NCBI GenBank assembly: GCA_949317995.1
Contig: OX439036.1
Location: 103,957,891-104,021,890, forward strand
Origin: Acholoe squamosa
Taxonomy: Eukaryota; Annelida; Polychaeta; Phyllodocida; Polynoidae
Direction of reading: 5' to 3'
Length of the DNA: 64,000 bases
Shown here: piece by piece, positions 30,961-42,172 of the stretch
Position numbering within the stretch: the stretch's first letter is position 1
Layout of the letters: every line of letters begins with the position of its first letter
Notes under the pieces: generated by a model
Database searches by the model: none
The model's input: only the letters and a program-made list of their open reading frames with translations
What the model was told of the DNA's origin: nothing
Made by a program: the position numbers and the translations under genes

Positions 30961-31590
30961 ATGAATTCTATACCAGGCGCCAGCACTGCAGATGTCAATG
31001 TGACTGCCCATGGGTCTTTGGCATCAGCCAGAACAGTGGTGGAAACTACATTGTTTGCCCTGAAGAAAGTCAATGAAAATCTTGATGTTTTGTATTTACC
31101 ATGTACGATAAGTAGCAGAGGCCGTGAGAACTTGATAAGTTGGAGAACCGCACAGATGACAATAGGAAGTACCAATATGCAAGGGAAGAAATGCATTATA
31201 ATGCCCTATATGATTGGGGACATTAAGGAAACCAGCGTTACAGGAAGGTGTGTGTGCGTGGAGTGCTTAAAAACCATTGCTGACAAAGCGCAGTTAAATC
31301 AGCGCGATGTAATATCAACCATTTGGGAGGAAACCTCCTGCCCTGTTGTGGTGACCACTTGCCCACCGGCTCCTTGGGGTCATTGTTAAAAAAAAAGGAG
31401 AGGCTTCAGAACAGCATGGGACAGTGTTTAGAAATTCTGTATTGTGTGTCTGTTGGGAATAAAACTGGAGAGAAGTCTTGTGAGCCCTACCATCAGAATC
31501 GCACGGATAAGAGAACTGTTGTATATCTAGGTCCCTCAGTTAAAAGGAAGACTAATTCAGATAATGTTAGAGAAAGACGGAGAGAGTAGA
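30961..31590 (+). pseudogene. Unknown small ORF between dUTPase and env
   Basis: A 142-codon frame (30961-31389) is followed by a frame continuing to 31590 (QCLEILYCVSVGNKTGEK, ending basic: KRKTNSDNVRERRRE), separated by an A-run at 31388-31396 where one slip would join them, for about 205 residues in all. It has coding-like composition, a CVCVECL cluster (residues ~95-101) and scattered Cys. There is no signal peptide, membrane helix or family that I recognise. It is an accessory gene candidate by position. Confidence 0.4.
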
Positions 31591-31714
31591 AATGGAGGCT
31601 GACCTTCAACTTACATATTGAAATTGTGGTCTAGTAGGTATCGGAGGTGTCATCTCCCGAGGACTCTACCTCAATGGGGCTTTCACCCTTTTGAAAGAAG
31701 GGTGCTGTCGAGGA

Positions 31715-32707
31715 TCAAGGTGAGGATGAGCGCGACCCCAAGGTGGCGGATAGCACTGGATCCGCCTCTAATCTGATGGTAGAAGAGGAGGATCTCCTAC
31801 GAGAGCTGGGATCATCAGATTTCTGCTTCTTGGAGTATTTTGAGGGGTTCAGCTTCTTGTGACGACGCTTGGAGCCAGAACCTGGCTCAGAGGAGGTCGA
31901 TGACGGCTTGGAAGGAGTCTGAGCTGGTTCCTGCTGAGATGGCAGCATCACTGAAGGTTGCTGAGGAATAGCGGCGGCGGGTGAATACTTCTGTTGGAGA
32001 CGCCACCAACAGCACCTCTGAAGTTATTGCCTGAATGGTTGAAGGAGCCATATTCAGAGAGGCCGGAAAAGCCAGTGGAAATCCGGCAGAGGTGGCAGTT
32101 GTCGAAGACCCAGGTACTCCTGTAGGTTCTATGGGAGTGCTGGAAACCTCTGTACTGGCACCACTCTGAGGAAAGTATGGATTGAAGAAGGTGTCCGAGC
32201 CAAACGAGACATTATAATGCTGTGAAGTAGGCGGAGAGCCTTGAAGGACCACATTGACATCCGTTGAGATGACGGTGGAGCTCCCAGAGCAGCTGAAGCA
32301 CTGGTAACCGTACTGACGGTTGGTGTGGACGGCACTGAACGCGTCTGACCAGGAGGCATTGTCACTACGGAAGCATCAGTGAGTGGGACTATCGAATAGA
32401 CACCTGGAGGCCAGCGACCCGCGGGAGCGCCCATAAAAGGGGCACCATCAAACCAACAACGACGCAGGAAATGATGAGGTATATCCGGGTATCCCGCAGA
32501 ATAAATGTGCATGACATCCTCAAAAGACAAAGTTGAGGTTGCTGAACTGTTTGGCACTAGTCCCGCATTTATGGTGAATTCAGGATTCTGGAAAGAGACA
32601 TCCGTGTTGAAGGGGATGGTTAGAGCGATGGTGCAATCTTTTGGTAAGAAGGAGGTAGGAATTATCAAGCACACATTGGGGCTTGCAAGAATGGTCCTGA
32701 ACTCCAT
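31715..32707 (-). pseudogene. Antisense ORF with Ser/Thr/Pro-rich middle and basic tail
   Basis: It runs against the retroelement genes. The minus strand is coding-like from ATG 32707 (MEFRTILASPNVCLIIPTSF) to a stop near 31715, in three overlapping frames: 32129-32707, 31887-32252 and 31715-31951. Two frameshifts would make one product of ~330 residues. Order: a compact N-terminal ~120 residues, a Ser/Thr/Pro/Ala-rich middle (SVPSTPTVSTVTSASAALGA), and a strongly basic C-terminal segment (GSGSKRRHKKLNPSKYSKKQ) suggesting nuclear localisation or nucleic-acid binding. No family is recognised. The plus strand of this interval has no long frame, so the antisense reading is the better one. It may be an antisense accessory gene or an unrelated captured/inserted gene. 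Confidence 0.45.
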
Positions 32708-33039
32708 AGTGTGTGGGTGAGCAACTCAAGACAGAGTGAATGGAAAAGAGAGGAATTAGGGATGTATATGTCCTTGTTTAGCAGGAAGTTGGACACAATT
32801 AAGAGATAAAGAGGGTTAGTCATTGGGGGTGAACTATAAAACCTAAGGACTGATAAATTTAAGTGACACTTGATACCACCTTATCAGTAACCACCCTGGG
32901 AACAATGGAAATGTAGGAAAAGGGGGAGAGGTTACATGATCCCATGAAAAGGGGAGAGAGCAGCTCTAGACCTCTGATACATGTACACTAAGTGACAACT
33001 GACAGACATATTGTAATTCTTTGAGAGTGAAATGTCTTC

Positions 33040-33785
33040 TTGAGTAAAAACCTTTCACATGTGAAAGAATCCAACATGAAAGATCTAGCTTCATATGATG
33101 GTTCCAAAAGCTGTCAGGGCATTATAGACCATTATGGTTGGGTAACATCATTTTGCTTGGTATGCATATTCCTGTTAATAATTGCAGTATTGTGGAGACG
33201 TCTAGTGGTTGTGAGAGGAAGAATCAAGTCTGATGGGCTATATTTGCAGATAGTGACTGACTTCATGTGGGAAAGTATCAAAATAGGCGAGTCCTGTGTG
33301 CCTAGCGAGCAGTTTTTCTTGGCCGAGACCTCTAATCATCTCCTATCCTTAATTCTGAGTCACTGATCATTGAAATTGATTTGGTAATTGGATGCCGTGA
33401 ATGCGAGGCCTGGATAGAATGGGGCCAGGAACTAAGGGCCATTGATACTACTGCATGATCAGAGGCAAGGCGGTTTGTACTACCTAAATATTTGAATCTC
33501 ACAAAGAAATTAGCTAGGGAATTGGAGCTGGAAAATGGAAATGTCCGACTGGTAAGGTTGGTGCGCCAGGTGAATGGGTTAACATCAATTATCCCCACAG
33601 GCACACCCATGATCAATGGAGATGGGTGGTCTGCTATTGGCGCAGAACTGCAAATAGTAACCACTAGCCTGAAAAGATCATATAAAAAAGCCAGACATCA
33701 TAAAGAACGAAAAGGTGTCAAAAAGGGAGGAGAGAGTTCCCAAGCATCTACCAGTAAAAGAAGGGATATTGAGTTGAAAGAATAA
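33040..33785 (+). pseudogene. Single-pass membrane ORF upstream of env
   Basis: Two plus-strand frames (33040-33366, 108 codons; 33492-33785, 97 codons) look like one gene of ~245 residues broken by a shift near 33363 and a stop near 33460. Residues ~34-52 (WVTSFCLVCIFLLIIAVLWR) form a strong transmembrane helix followed by basic RRLVVVRGR, so the long C-terminal part would be cytoplasmic. The C-terminal half is charged and ends in a Lys/Ser-rich tail (KERKGVKKGGESSQASTSKR). It ends 11 bases before the envelope ATG. There is no cleavable signal or known family. It may be a viroporin-like or Env-associated accessory protein, but this is unproven. Confidence 0.45.
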
Positions 33786-33796
33786 AATATAGCAAC

Positions 33797-36086
33797 ATGA
33801 AGGTTGCCAGAATAGGGCTGATTTGCATTATTGCAGTTATTGTAGGAGTGGAAACAACATCTCCAAGACTGAGTGTGGAACATGTATTCTTTAGACAGAA
33901 AGCCATAGTGCATACTACCAGATCGCAATGGGTCATAGGCTTGGTCCTGGATGTAACCCTGTATGAAAAGTACCTAATGTTCACCAATAAGACCATACGA
34001 GCAGCTCGAGATAAGGCTGAGAAAGCCATGCCTTATTTTCAGAGGTCGTATGATGATGGTGGCTTTAGGAATCAAGCATTGGAAAAGAATAAAAGATTTT
34101 TCAGTGAGGCATGGACGTTAGTTGAGCAAACTCTTTTCAAATATACTACCATTCTACCCAGTGGGCACACAATGTTGCATCAACATTGACAACCAGTTGA
34201 TGTTATGTTGATGGTGTTGATCAACCTGTTTTCAACACTTTTTCAATATTTGTATTTCAACGTTCTCAACCATCACAATTTCAACATCCAGTCAACAGTT
34301 GACATATCAATGTTGAAATATTGTTGTCAACTCAACGTTGATTCAACATTGATTTGTCAATGTTGAATCAACAATATTGATTTCAATGTTGATACAATGT
34401 TGATTCAACATTGATATGTCAACAAAACAACTGTCAACGTTGTTTCAACATTGTTGAAACAATGTTGAGTCAACATAGAAACACAAACATTGAATCAGCG
34501 CTGATGGTTAGATGTTGAATCACAGTTGATTTTGAGTATGTTGTTTCAACTTTCAATTTCAACTCTATTTCAACCCTAAATCAATGTTGATATGCAAACA
34601 TTGCAGACGTTGTTTCAACGCTGAATCAACATTGATGTGCCCAGTGGGTAGGGGAACAGATGAATGAATTGAGTATCATTGACAGTATCCATAACAAGAA
34701 TTGGAGGGACGTTCAGGAATTGAAAAGAATTGGTCATAGTGAGTTGGAGGACAATCGAATGGTCACTCAGGCTCCAATTCCGGAAATGAGAGAGAGGAAG
34801 GCTGGTCAAACATTTCCACCAAGACAGGGCCGCTCAAAGAGATTAGTGGGAGCTGTTTTGGGAGGACTGACAGGACTGACTTCCATATTTAGTATCCTTT
34901 CTACTCATCAGTTAAGAGCCGAGATAGGTCATCTGCGAAGAAATCAGGAAGTGTTAAGATCAGTAGTTAAGGAGGGGCTATTAATGGTAAACTTGACCAG
35001 AATGGAGGTATCAGAGAATAGAGTGAAAATTAATCAAGTGATAGAGACATTAGGTAAACTCATCACTGAATTTGAGGCCGAAGTAATACCTATGAGAAAA
35101 TTTGTGATCACTAGTGGGCAGATGCATACTAATCTGGAAAAACTGAGAGACTAGGTGTCGGCCGAGTCAGATCTGATGAATGAACTTTTCAGAAAGGTGG
35201 ATCAGTTGGCAGATCAGAAGTTGACACCCACCATATTGCCTGCCCCGGAGTTAGTACAAATATTAAAAGGGGTCAAGTTGGAGTTACCACCTGGATTGAT
35301 GTTGCCACAAGAGAGAGGCCTTTTTATTATTATAAAGTGCTCACTACCAACACTGTGGCATTGGATGGTACTCTCTTGGTAGGCATTGAGGTACCATTAT
35401 TGGATGTCTCCAGAAAGCTGAGAGTCATGGAAGCCCTGGAACTTCCAGTGCCGTATTCTGGCACCGAATTGACCACAGCTTATGAACTGGAATTTCATAA
35501 TTTTGCCATCTCAGAGGATGGAAGGCAATACATGGTTTTGACCATGGAGGACCAGTTGGAATGTTCACAGAGGGATATCAAGTATTGTTCTCTCACATCT
35601 GCTATACAAGAGACCAATAGACAATCTTATTGTACACTAGCTTTGTACCAAAGAGATGCATGTAAAATTGATGCTTTACAGGTCAAGGTATCCAACAAGG
35701 TCAAATTACATGTAGCACATTATGTGTCTGATGGTGAATGGCTTGTGGCTACAGGAACATCTCTTAATATGAGGAGACACTGTGGTACAGACGAGGATGC
35801 CAAAATAATAACAGTGGCACCTCCATACACTGTTATAAGACTGTGATCCGGATGCAATGCACTCGCTGATGTGCTGGAATTGCCCATATACTTTAAAAGA
35901 CGGCAAGAGTACCATATCATGCGCGAGGATAGAATAGTAACTCCAACTAAAAATGTAAAAATGACCGAATTGACCATTTGGAAGGATATGGGTGAACGTT
36001 GTAGGAATCGTATGGAGCATTTAACTAAACTTGGTGACATTGAGGAACAGCCTATACAGACCTTGATTGAAAAGTTGAAAGATTGA
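33797..36086 (+). pseudogene. env: F-like envelope glycoprotein remnant
   Basis: Env would drive cell entry; this copy is broken. The frame 33797-34189 starts with a signal peptide (hydrophobic residues 5-17). After the MITE at 34157-34648 homology resumes: frame 34660-35154 has a furin-type basic site RQGRSKR (34822-34842), a hydrophobic fusion-peptide-like segment just after it (34843-34905) and a long heptad-repeat helix to about 35100. Then come a stop (35152-35154), a shift near 35330 and the frame 35337-35846 with several spaced Cys, another stop, and a tail to 36086. The order (signal, basic site, fusion peptide, coiled coil, Cys-rich domain) resembles baculovirus F/errantivirus Env proteins. 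No C-terminal membrane anchor is found, so the 3' end is lost or diverged. Confidence 0.75.
34157..34648. mobile_element. Mariner-type MITE inside env (TA target)
   Basis: The ends CCCAGTGGGCACA and TGTGCCCAGTGGG are inverted except at one position, and TA lies immediately outside both (34155-34156, 34649-34650), as for Tc1/mariner-type insertions. The interior is a repetitive patchwork of TCAACATTGA / CAATGTTGA motifs in both orientations, forming many nested hairpins. It interrupts the envelope between codons. Confidence 0.85.
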
Positions 36087-36401
36087 AAATAATTATTTTT
36101 AAGGGAAATTCAGGAACAAGGGTGACAATGAAGTTATTGCCGGTGAAAATATGGAGGTATACATTGACACTCACAAAATTAGGCTGTCTTGGAGAGAACC
36201 CGGGAGACCGCTGAAGGGTGTCTTGGTGAGGGGGCCATCTTGGAGAGAACCGACAAATGCCATGAGCCTGAACAAGGTCGCCAACGATCGAGGCTGAAAA
36301 TATAGTTATTTCATGGGGCACCCCAAAAAGGGATTCAAAGGAGGGAGTAACTACAGAATTTACCAGATTCAAATAATAAAAATTGAGAGGCAAGAAATTT
36401 G
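36087..36401. other. Unassigned, 3' of env
   Basis: There are two copies of TGTCTTGG.GAG-type sequence (about 36184 and 36228), but no coding frame or membrane-anchor segment continuing env. Confidence 0.35.
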
Positions 36402-36606
36402 TGGAAAATTGTATACTAAATTATTTTTGAGTAGTTTGATGTGGAAATTTGGGGAAAATTGTATGCTGAATTATTTTGAGTAGCTCGATATGAAATTATT
36501 CTGGAAAAATTGTGTGCTGAGTTATTTTGAGTAGATCAATATTGAATTGTTGTGTAAAATTGTATGCTAAATTATTTTGAGTGACTCAATATGGAATTAT
36601 TCTGAG
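36402..36606 (+). repeat. ~51-bp tandem repeat, 4 units
   Basis: Units start at about 36402, 36453, 36503 and 36554 with GGAAAATTGTATGCT, then ATTATTTTGAGTAG and CTCGATATGGAAATTATTCT. Confidence 0.85.
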
Positions 36607-38537
36607 TAGAATTAAGAGCTTATAAATTAGCATGTGAGGAAATTATTGACTCAGACTATCATTATTGAGGAAAAGGTATGGAACGGTACCTTCATGAAGT
36701 GGGGACCAGATCAAAAGGCTTTTGGGGACCGCCTGGAGGTCTATTGGAGTCATCCATGGGAAACTGGCGTTGATTTGGGCAGAGAAATTTCGCCATTAAC
36801 GTGGAGGCTGAAAATGAAGATTAATTTGTGTCAATTGAGAAAATTGGGAGTCAGAAATTCAAAAGTTTGGGTTTGCAAATATTGATCAAATACTGGTGAG
36901 CTGGTGAAATAAGGACAAAATGGCCGATCCATTGAAGGTTGTGAGTACCGGTTGTCTGAGTTGCTCAAGAAATAATGCGGCTATTTGTTCAATCAGTGTT
37001 AAAATTTGGTACACTGGATGGGCAATATTTCAATATCATGGTCATTTAGAGTGAAAATGATGGGCTGAGTAGGAAATTGCCATCACTGAGGGGATAATAA
37101 GAAAATGGTACTTCTCTGCATGATGAAGATCATTGTTGGAGAGGACGCCATCTTGTTGAAACTTGGAATGTTGGAAATTTGCTGATGTGATGCTGGGGAG
37201 TTGACCCAGGCGGGTGAGATTCAAACTATTACCAAATAAGGCAATGTCTTGGAACTGCTTGAAAAAGTACAGTACCCTTGTGTGAGAGCGCCGGCTCTTT
37301 TGAGTATAATAGTCAGGGACCGTTTTTAAAACCATCCAAATAGCGGGCAAAAGCAGTAACTGATATTGGGCATAAATCAAATAATTTAAATATTCAATGG
37401 AAAGATGAATTTTGGACTTTTGTGAAATGTCGCCAAGGGGGTGTTTATTACAGAACCAGTACCCAGAACGCCTGGGAGACAAGGGACGCTATGCAAATGA
37501 GGTCATCACCCTGTCTGGAGAGGGTGGCACCACACGCGTCCACCGCAGTTGGGCGACAGGCACCATGGGGAGAGGACGTGTTCCCCTGGACCGGGAACCG
37601 ATACATAGAAACAGTATTAGAATTTTATAAATTCTTACTGGACCGGGACAGCTCCGGTTGGGACTGCTGAGTGAACATAGAAAACTCACCACGGATGTCG
37701 GTGGAAGTATAGCCATGTGGAGATACTACACTCACTACAGAGAGGGGAGGTCGATGGCCGTCGGTTACACCGACACTGACCACTAGTCGCCTTGACATTC
37801 TCTGAGTGCCGGGGGAATACCTGTGTTGTGTTTATGCTCAAATGGATTAGCAGCTATGAAAGTGAGAGTTAAATTCTTAGTGTGTTCTACAGTTATGTGA
37901 AACTTTCACTGTTTTGGTTACACAGAGAGGAGATCACTGTTTTACCTGGTTACCCAGAAAGGAGATTACTGTTGTACTATGGAACTCTGGAGATTTACAC
38001 ATGGACACTGCCTTTTGAGGGTGAAGCTGTGGAACTGTGATTGTTTCAATTTGCCCATCAACATGGAGTGAGGGCAATGTGTGGGGGCGTCCCCATGCCC
38101 AGCTTAAAGGGGTCTTATCTCTACTTTTCTATCCCACTTGTTTGTAGCGTGAAGCCGGCTTAGTATAAAAGCATGAGGAATGATACATAAAACTTGTGAG
38201 TATGCCAAAATAATTTGGAAATAAGGGCATTTTATGCATTTGAAAATAGTATTGTGTTGCATAAAGTATCGTGCTTGTGTATCACTAAAGATGCATGGAA
38301 ACATATTAACCCTTTAGCTCTCTCACTGATGGGTGAGAATAATAGGCCTTATACCTGAGGAAGGGATCGAGGAGTTACACAAAATACACATTTGATGCCA
38401 TTCTGATGATTAAGGTCATGCTTATGGCGAAGGAAATTTTGGTTTGGGGCCAATCCTGCAAATTATTGACACGATCTGTGGTTGGCACTTTGAAAATTCC
38501 ACTTTTTGAAACAAGAAAGGCCAACAATATTTAATGA
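36607..38537. other. Element interior without recognisable genes
   Basis: The open frames are 36634-36885 (plus, 83 codons), 37042-37482 (minus, 146 codons) and 37422-37670 (plus, 82 codons, ending FPWTGNRYIETVLEFYKFLL). The last two overlap on opposite strands at 37422-37482, so at most one is real there. None has a domain that I recognise. The 37422-37670 frame has the more natural composition and could be a decayed accessory gene. Confidence 0.35.
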
Positions 38538-38900
38538 GGCTTATTATGTCAGGCTTGTTGTATGTCGTGCTTATTATGTCATGCTTATTGTCTGTAACTT
38601 CCAACCATGCTTATTGTGTGCAGCTCGTTAACCATGCTTATGGTATGTGACTTTCAATCCTGCTTATTGTGTGTAGCTCATCAACCATGCTTATTATATG
38701 TTGCTGTCAACGCTGCTTATTGTGTGTAGCTCGTTAAACATGCTTATTGTATGTAACTTTCAGTCCTGCTTATTGTGTGTAGCTTGTCAACCATGCTTAT
38801 GGTATGTAAATTTCAATCATGCTTATTGTGTGCAGCTCGTCAACCATGGTATGTAACTTTCAACCATGCTTACTGTGTGTAACTCTTTGATAAGGCTTAT
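38538..38900 (+). repeat. ~29/58-bp degenerate tandem repeat
   Basis: At least ten copies of TGCTTATTGTGTGTAGCTCG / CATGCTTATGGTATGTAACT alternate with TCAACCATG and TCAATCC joins, giving a two-step higher-order unit. Confidence 0.85.
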
Positions 38901-40137
38901 GGGGTGTAGATCTTCATTTGTTTAGAGGGAGGAATTGATTTATTGTTACCAAAATATCATCCAGTGTATTTGTGACAGGTACTCTGTTAACAAGGTACTT
39001 TCTTAAAAATACGGTATGACTCCAGTGAGGACATAATTCAGTGTCGAGTATCTGAAACTCAGAAATAATGAAACTAATGAAACCAATCCAATAGATATGC
39101 CCTATGTCTGTAGAAGCTGTGAACACGCCGTGGACATTTGGAACAGTCTATAGATACTTTTCAGGTGGCCATTCGCTGACAGCGGAGGTTCTTGTTGAAT
39201 CTGAAGTGTGACAATGAACTGGTATCTATGTGTGTGTAGGAGACTTGACTAAAAAGACACTTGTTTTATTCTTGATGATGATTATTTCTGACTGTCTCAC
39301 TTGCAGTTATCATTACATTATCCTTTGAGACTTGCTGAAACAGTTTATTTTTGTGCTTTGTTGCTTTCATTGTTTCCGCTCGAATCATGTTATTATGTGT
39401 TACAAGGTTCGGGGGTGTGAAGGATTATTCAGTTAAAGATAAGTACATACTTTGAGGTCAGAAATTTTAGGCAGTGAAGCCTGAAACTAATACATGGCCC
39501 CAAAGAGAGAGATAGGGAAGGCACGAGAGGTGCCTGAGTATTCTGGTATATGATTTGTTATGTTTAAAACTTACCTGTAATTGTCTGTCTGTAGTTAACC
39601 TATCAGTGGCCGTGCTGTAGGGATCTGGAGGAGTTGGTTGTGAAAAAGTATAGTGGGTCTAGTGGGATATAGCGTGGCTATACTAAAGAAACAGCTCTAA
39701 AGTCATGAATATTTCCTGAAGAGGTAGAAGTGACCTCCTTACTTACCTGAATGGGTAAAATCCTATATCTGACCCTTTTGTATATCTTCATTCACATAGA
39801 AGTACTGTGCAGTCTTTAATCTAAGCACAGTATCAATAATATATTATAGCAATAAAGTATTATCAATAACACATTATCAAAATAGCGTATCATCACCGGT
39901 ACATTATCACTGGAATGTTGTTGCAATTCTGGAGTCCGGTAGGCTCCAATGCCAGGTCGGCTACCTTTGTGGTCATCTTACCTTTACCTGTCTTTCAGAC
40001 ACCCTGAGGATTGTGACGCAATAGGTTTCTCCATGTATCAATTGGACATCTAGGTGATACATAGTATCCTGGATGCCCATTTGTTAACACAGTTTATCCA
40101 CTAGAGAGGGAGAAACAAACCCATCTTTTTCTTCTTT
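38901..40137. other. Element interior, nothing recognised
   Basis: Noncoding by eye. ATTATCA repeats occur around 39830-39920 (CAATAA.ATATTATAGCAATA type). Confidence 0.4.
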
Positions 40138-40488
40138 TTATCTTTGCCTAGAGGGCAGTGTAGATGCTGGATCCATAGCTGTGGCTGCGGTCATATGCTG
40201 ATTCAAACCAGAGTAATCATTGTCTCTTGTGAGAGTGCCCTGCATTGGGACTCCCTGAATCGAGGTAACTATGCAAGGAGCCAAGTCATTCTTCTCTGAC
40301 ATTCTGTGATCTTGGAGGATCAATTTGGTGATACCCTTTTCTTTTCCACAATCCCTGTATTTTTGTTGGCAATAACGGTCATATAAGGGTGTTGATTCTT
40401 TTTCTCTTGCCAAAATGCAGTAAGTTAGGCCTGTCATTTCTGCAGTCTTCGTAGGTGTCTTTGTGATTCTAAAGGAGTCATGAAATAT
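40138..40488 (-). other. Antisense 99-115 codon ORF, unknown
   Basis: The minus-strand frame from ATG 40437 to 40138 (upstream open to about 40488) reads MTGLTYCILAREKESTPLYD and continues with coding-like composition, several Cys (CQQKYRDCGKEKG) and no membrane segment. No family is recognised. It runs antisense to the retroelement, like the ORF at 31.7-32.7 kb. The other minus-strand frames at 41485-41715 (76 codons) and 42488-42682 (64 codons) could be related pieces of one gene but nothing proves it. Confidence 0.3.
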
Positions 40489-40597
40489 CAGTGTTCTTTG
40501 TGTATAAGAAACTCTGAAATATCAATGTTCTCTGTGTATAGAAAATCTGAGGTGGAAAATCTGAAGTATTAATGTTCTCTATGTGTAGAAAATCTAA
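40476..40597 (+). repeat. ~33-bp repeat, about 3 units
   Basis: GAAATATCAGTGTTCTTTGTG, GAAATATCAATGTTCTCTGT and GAAGTATTAATGTTCTCTAT are each followed by GTATAGAAAAT-like sequence. Confidence 0.75.
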
Positions 40598-42125
40598 AGG
40601 CCCGCCACATGGCAAAATGTACGGAAGAGTGCGAGGGATGTCATCAAAATGTATAACTATGTAGTTCATTGGCTGTCATTGTGTCTGACTTGTGGTCACA
40701 TGATACTTATCAGTATCAGCAGTGGCTTCAATAGAAGTCAGTTTTCTTGTCCTAATCTAAAAACTTATATATGTATGTGTGTGTGTGTTGAAGTTGACAA
40801 TCTGGTATTTTTGCCTTTGATTCATGATCTTTGAGAATTGATAAATAGGCAGGAGTTGAGAGAGTGAGAGCACTGTGGATTAAGTGTCAGATGGTTCTTT
40901 CTCTTACAGAAACTGAGTTATCAGTCCTTTTTCAAATCAGTCAGTCTCAAGGAGGTATTTTTCCTTTCCACGGTTGTCCCTTTTCCGTCGGACCCACACA
41001 TTGGTATAGGTTGTCATGTCTATTGTCTATCAGTTGAGATACCATCATTGAGAGGGAGCTTCTGAGGTGTCAAGGTATCTTTTATTTTTCTCTTTCATTT
41101 TGTAGCCTCCCGAGGTCACGGGGTGTTTCTTTGCTGCTATTGGTGTGCATAGAGTAGCCTCCATTAAAAGTAGCCTCCATTAAAATAAAGAAGCTATATA
41201 GCTCATATGAAATTCCTTTATGATTCATTTTCTTACTCTTTTGCAACAGCTTGGTTCTTGCGGCGTCGAGTATTGTCCCGTAGGGAGAATATTTGAGGAA
41301 CTTATTCTAGCCAGTCACACAATTTCTCTGAGAAGGTTTGATTTATCCCGTTGTGGGAAATGGAAAGAATTATAGCTTTTAAGTCTGGAGGTGGTGATTG
41401 GTTGTGCCTGAATCTGGAGGAGAGAATATAGACATTGGTAGAGCCACTGCGATGGTGGTGACCTTGATGTTTTCTTGCATTTTCTTAAACTCTTTTTATG
41501 TGGATCTTGGAATGGAATGAAGGAATCTCATGAGCCTGGTTGATATCAGGGCTGGAAGGAATTGTGATTTCTGAAGGCAAGTTCTCGCCGAGGATGTCCT
41601 GGGAATGACTGGTGTTGTCGCAGGGTTGCCATTGGGCAATCTGACTGTTTCGAGCGTTCATCCCTTCATCTCCTGTTTCTTGTTCAGGAGCCTGTGTCCT
41701 GGACCAGATGATCATAAAAGGTATGTTGTATTGTTCTCATGAATGCCTCGAAGGAACTCATCAATTCAAACTACTTTATTTCTTAATCCAATTCAAACTA
41801 TTTCTGTCTCTTCAATTATCTCTCATTTTTTATCCACAGTCCCAAAAGGATTATTATCTCCATCATTTGCTCAGTCGTTATCGACGGTGACATGTGCTAG
41901 ATTGTTGCATGTGGACAAGTCCCAAAACACTGGTGGGCTGCTGAAAATCTGAGGTGTTTCCTGACCTGTGTTATCAGTAGAATCAGGAAGTCTAGTTTGA
42001 CGGGCGAGTGATTCTTACTTGCCCCATGCCTGTCCATTATGTCTTCTGTAGATCAGCACTTCATTGGACTTGTCACAAGCCTAGTTCATGTTGAGGAAGG
42101 AAGGGTTGTTGGATCTTCCTCTTAA

Positions 42126-42172
42126 AAAAAATAATAATAAATAAATAAATAATAAAAATAATAAATAAAATG
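42126..42172. repeat. (AATA)n low-complexity
   Basis: A run of AAT/AATA units. Confidence 0.9.
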
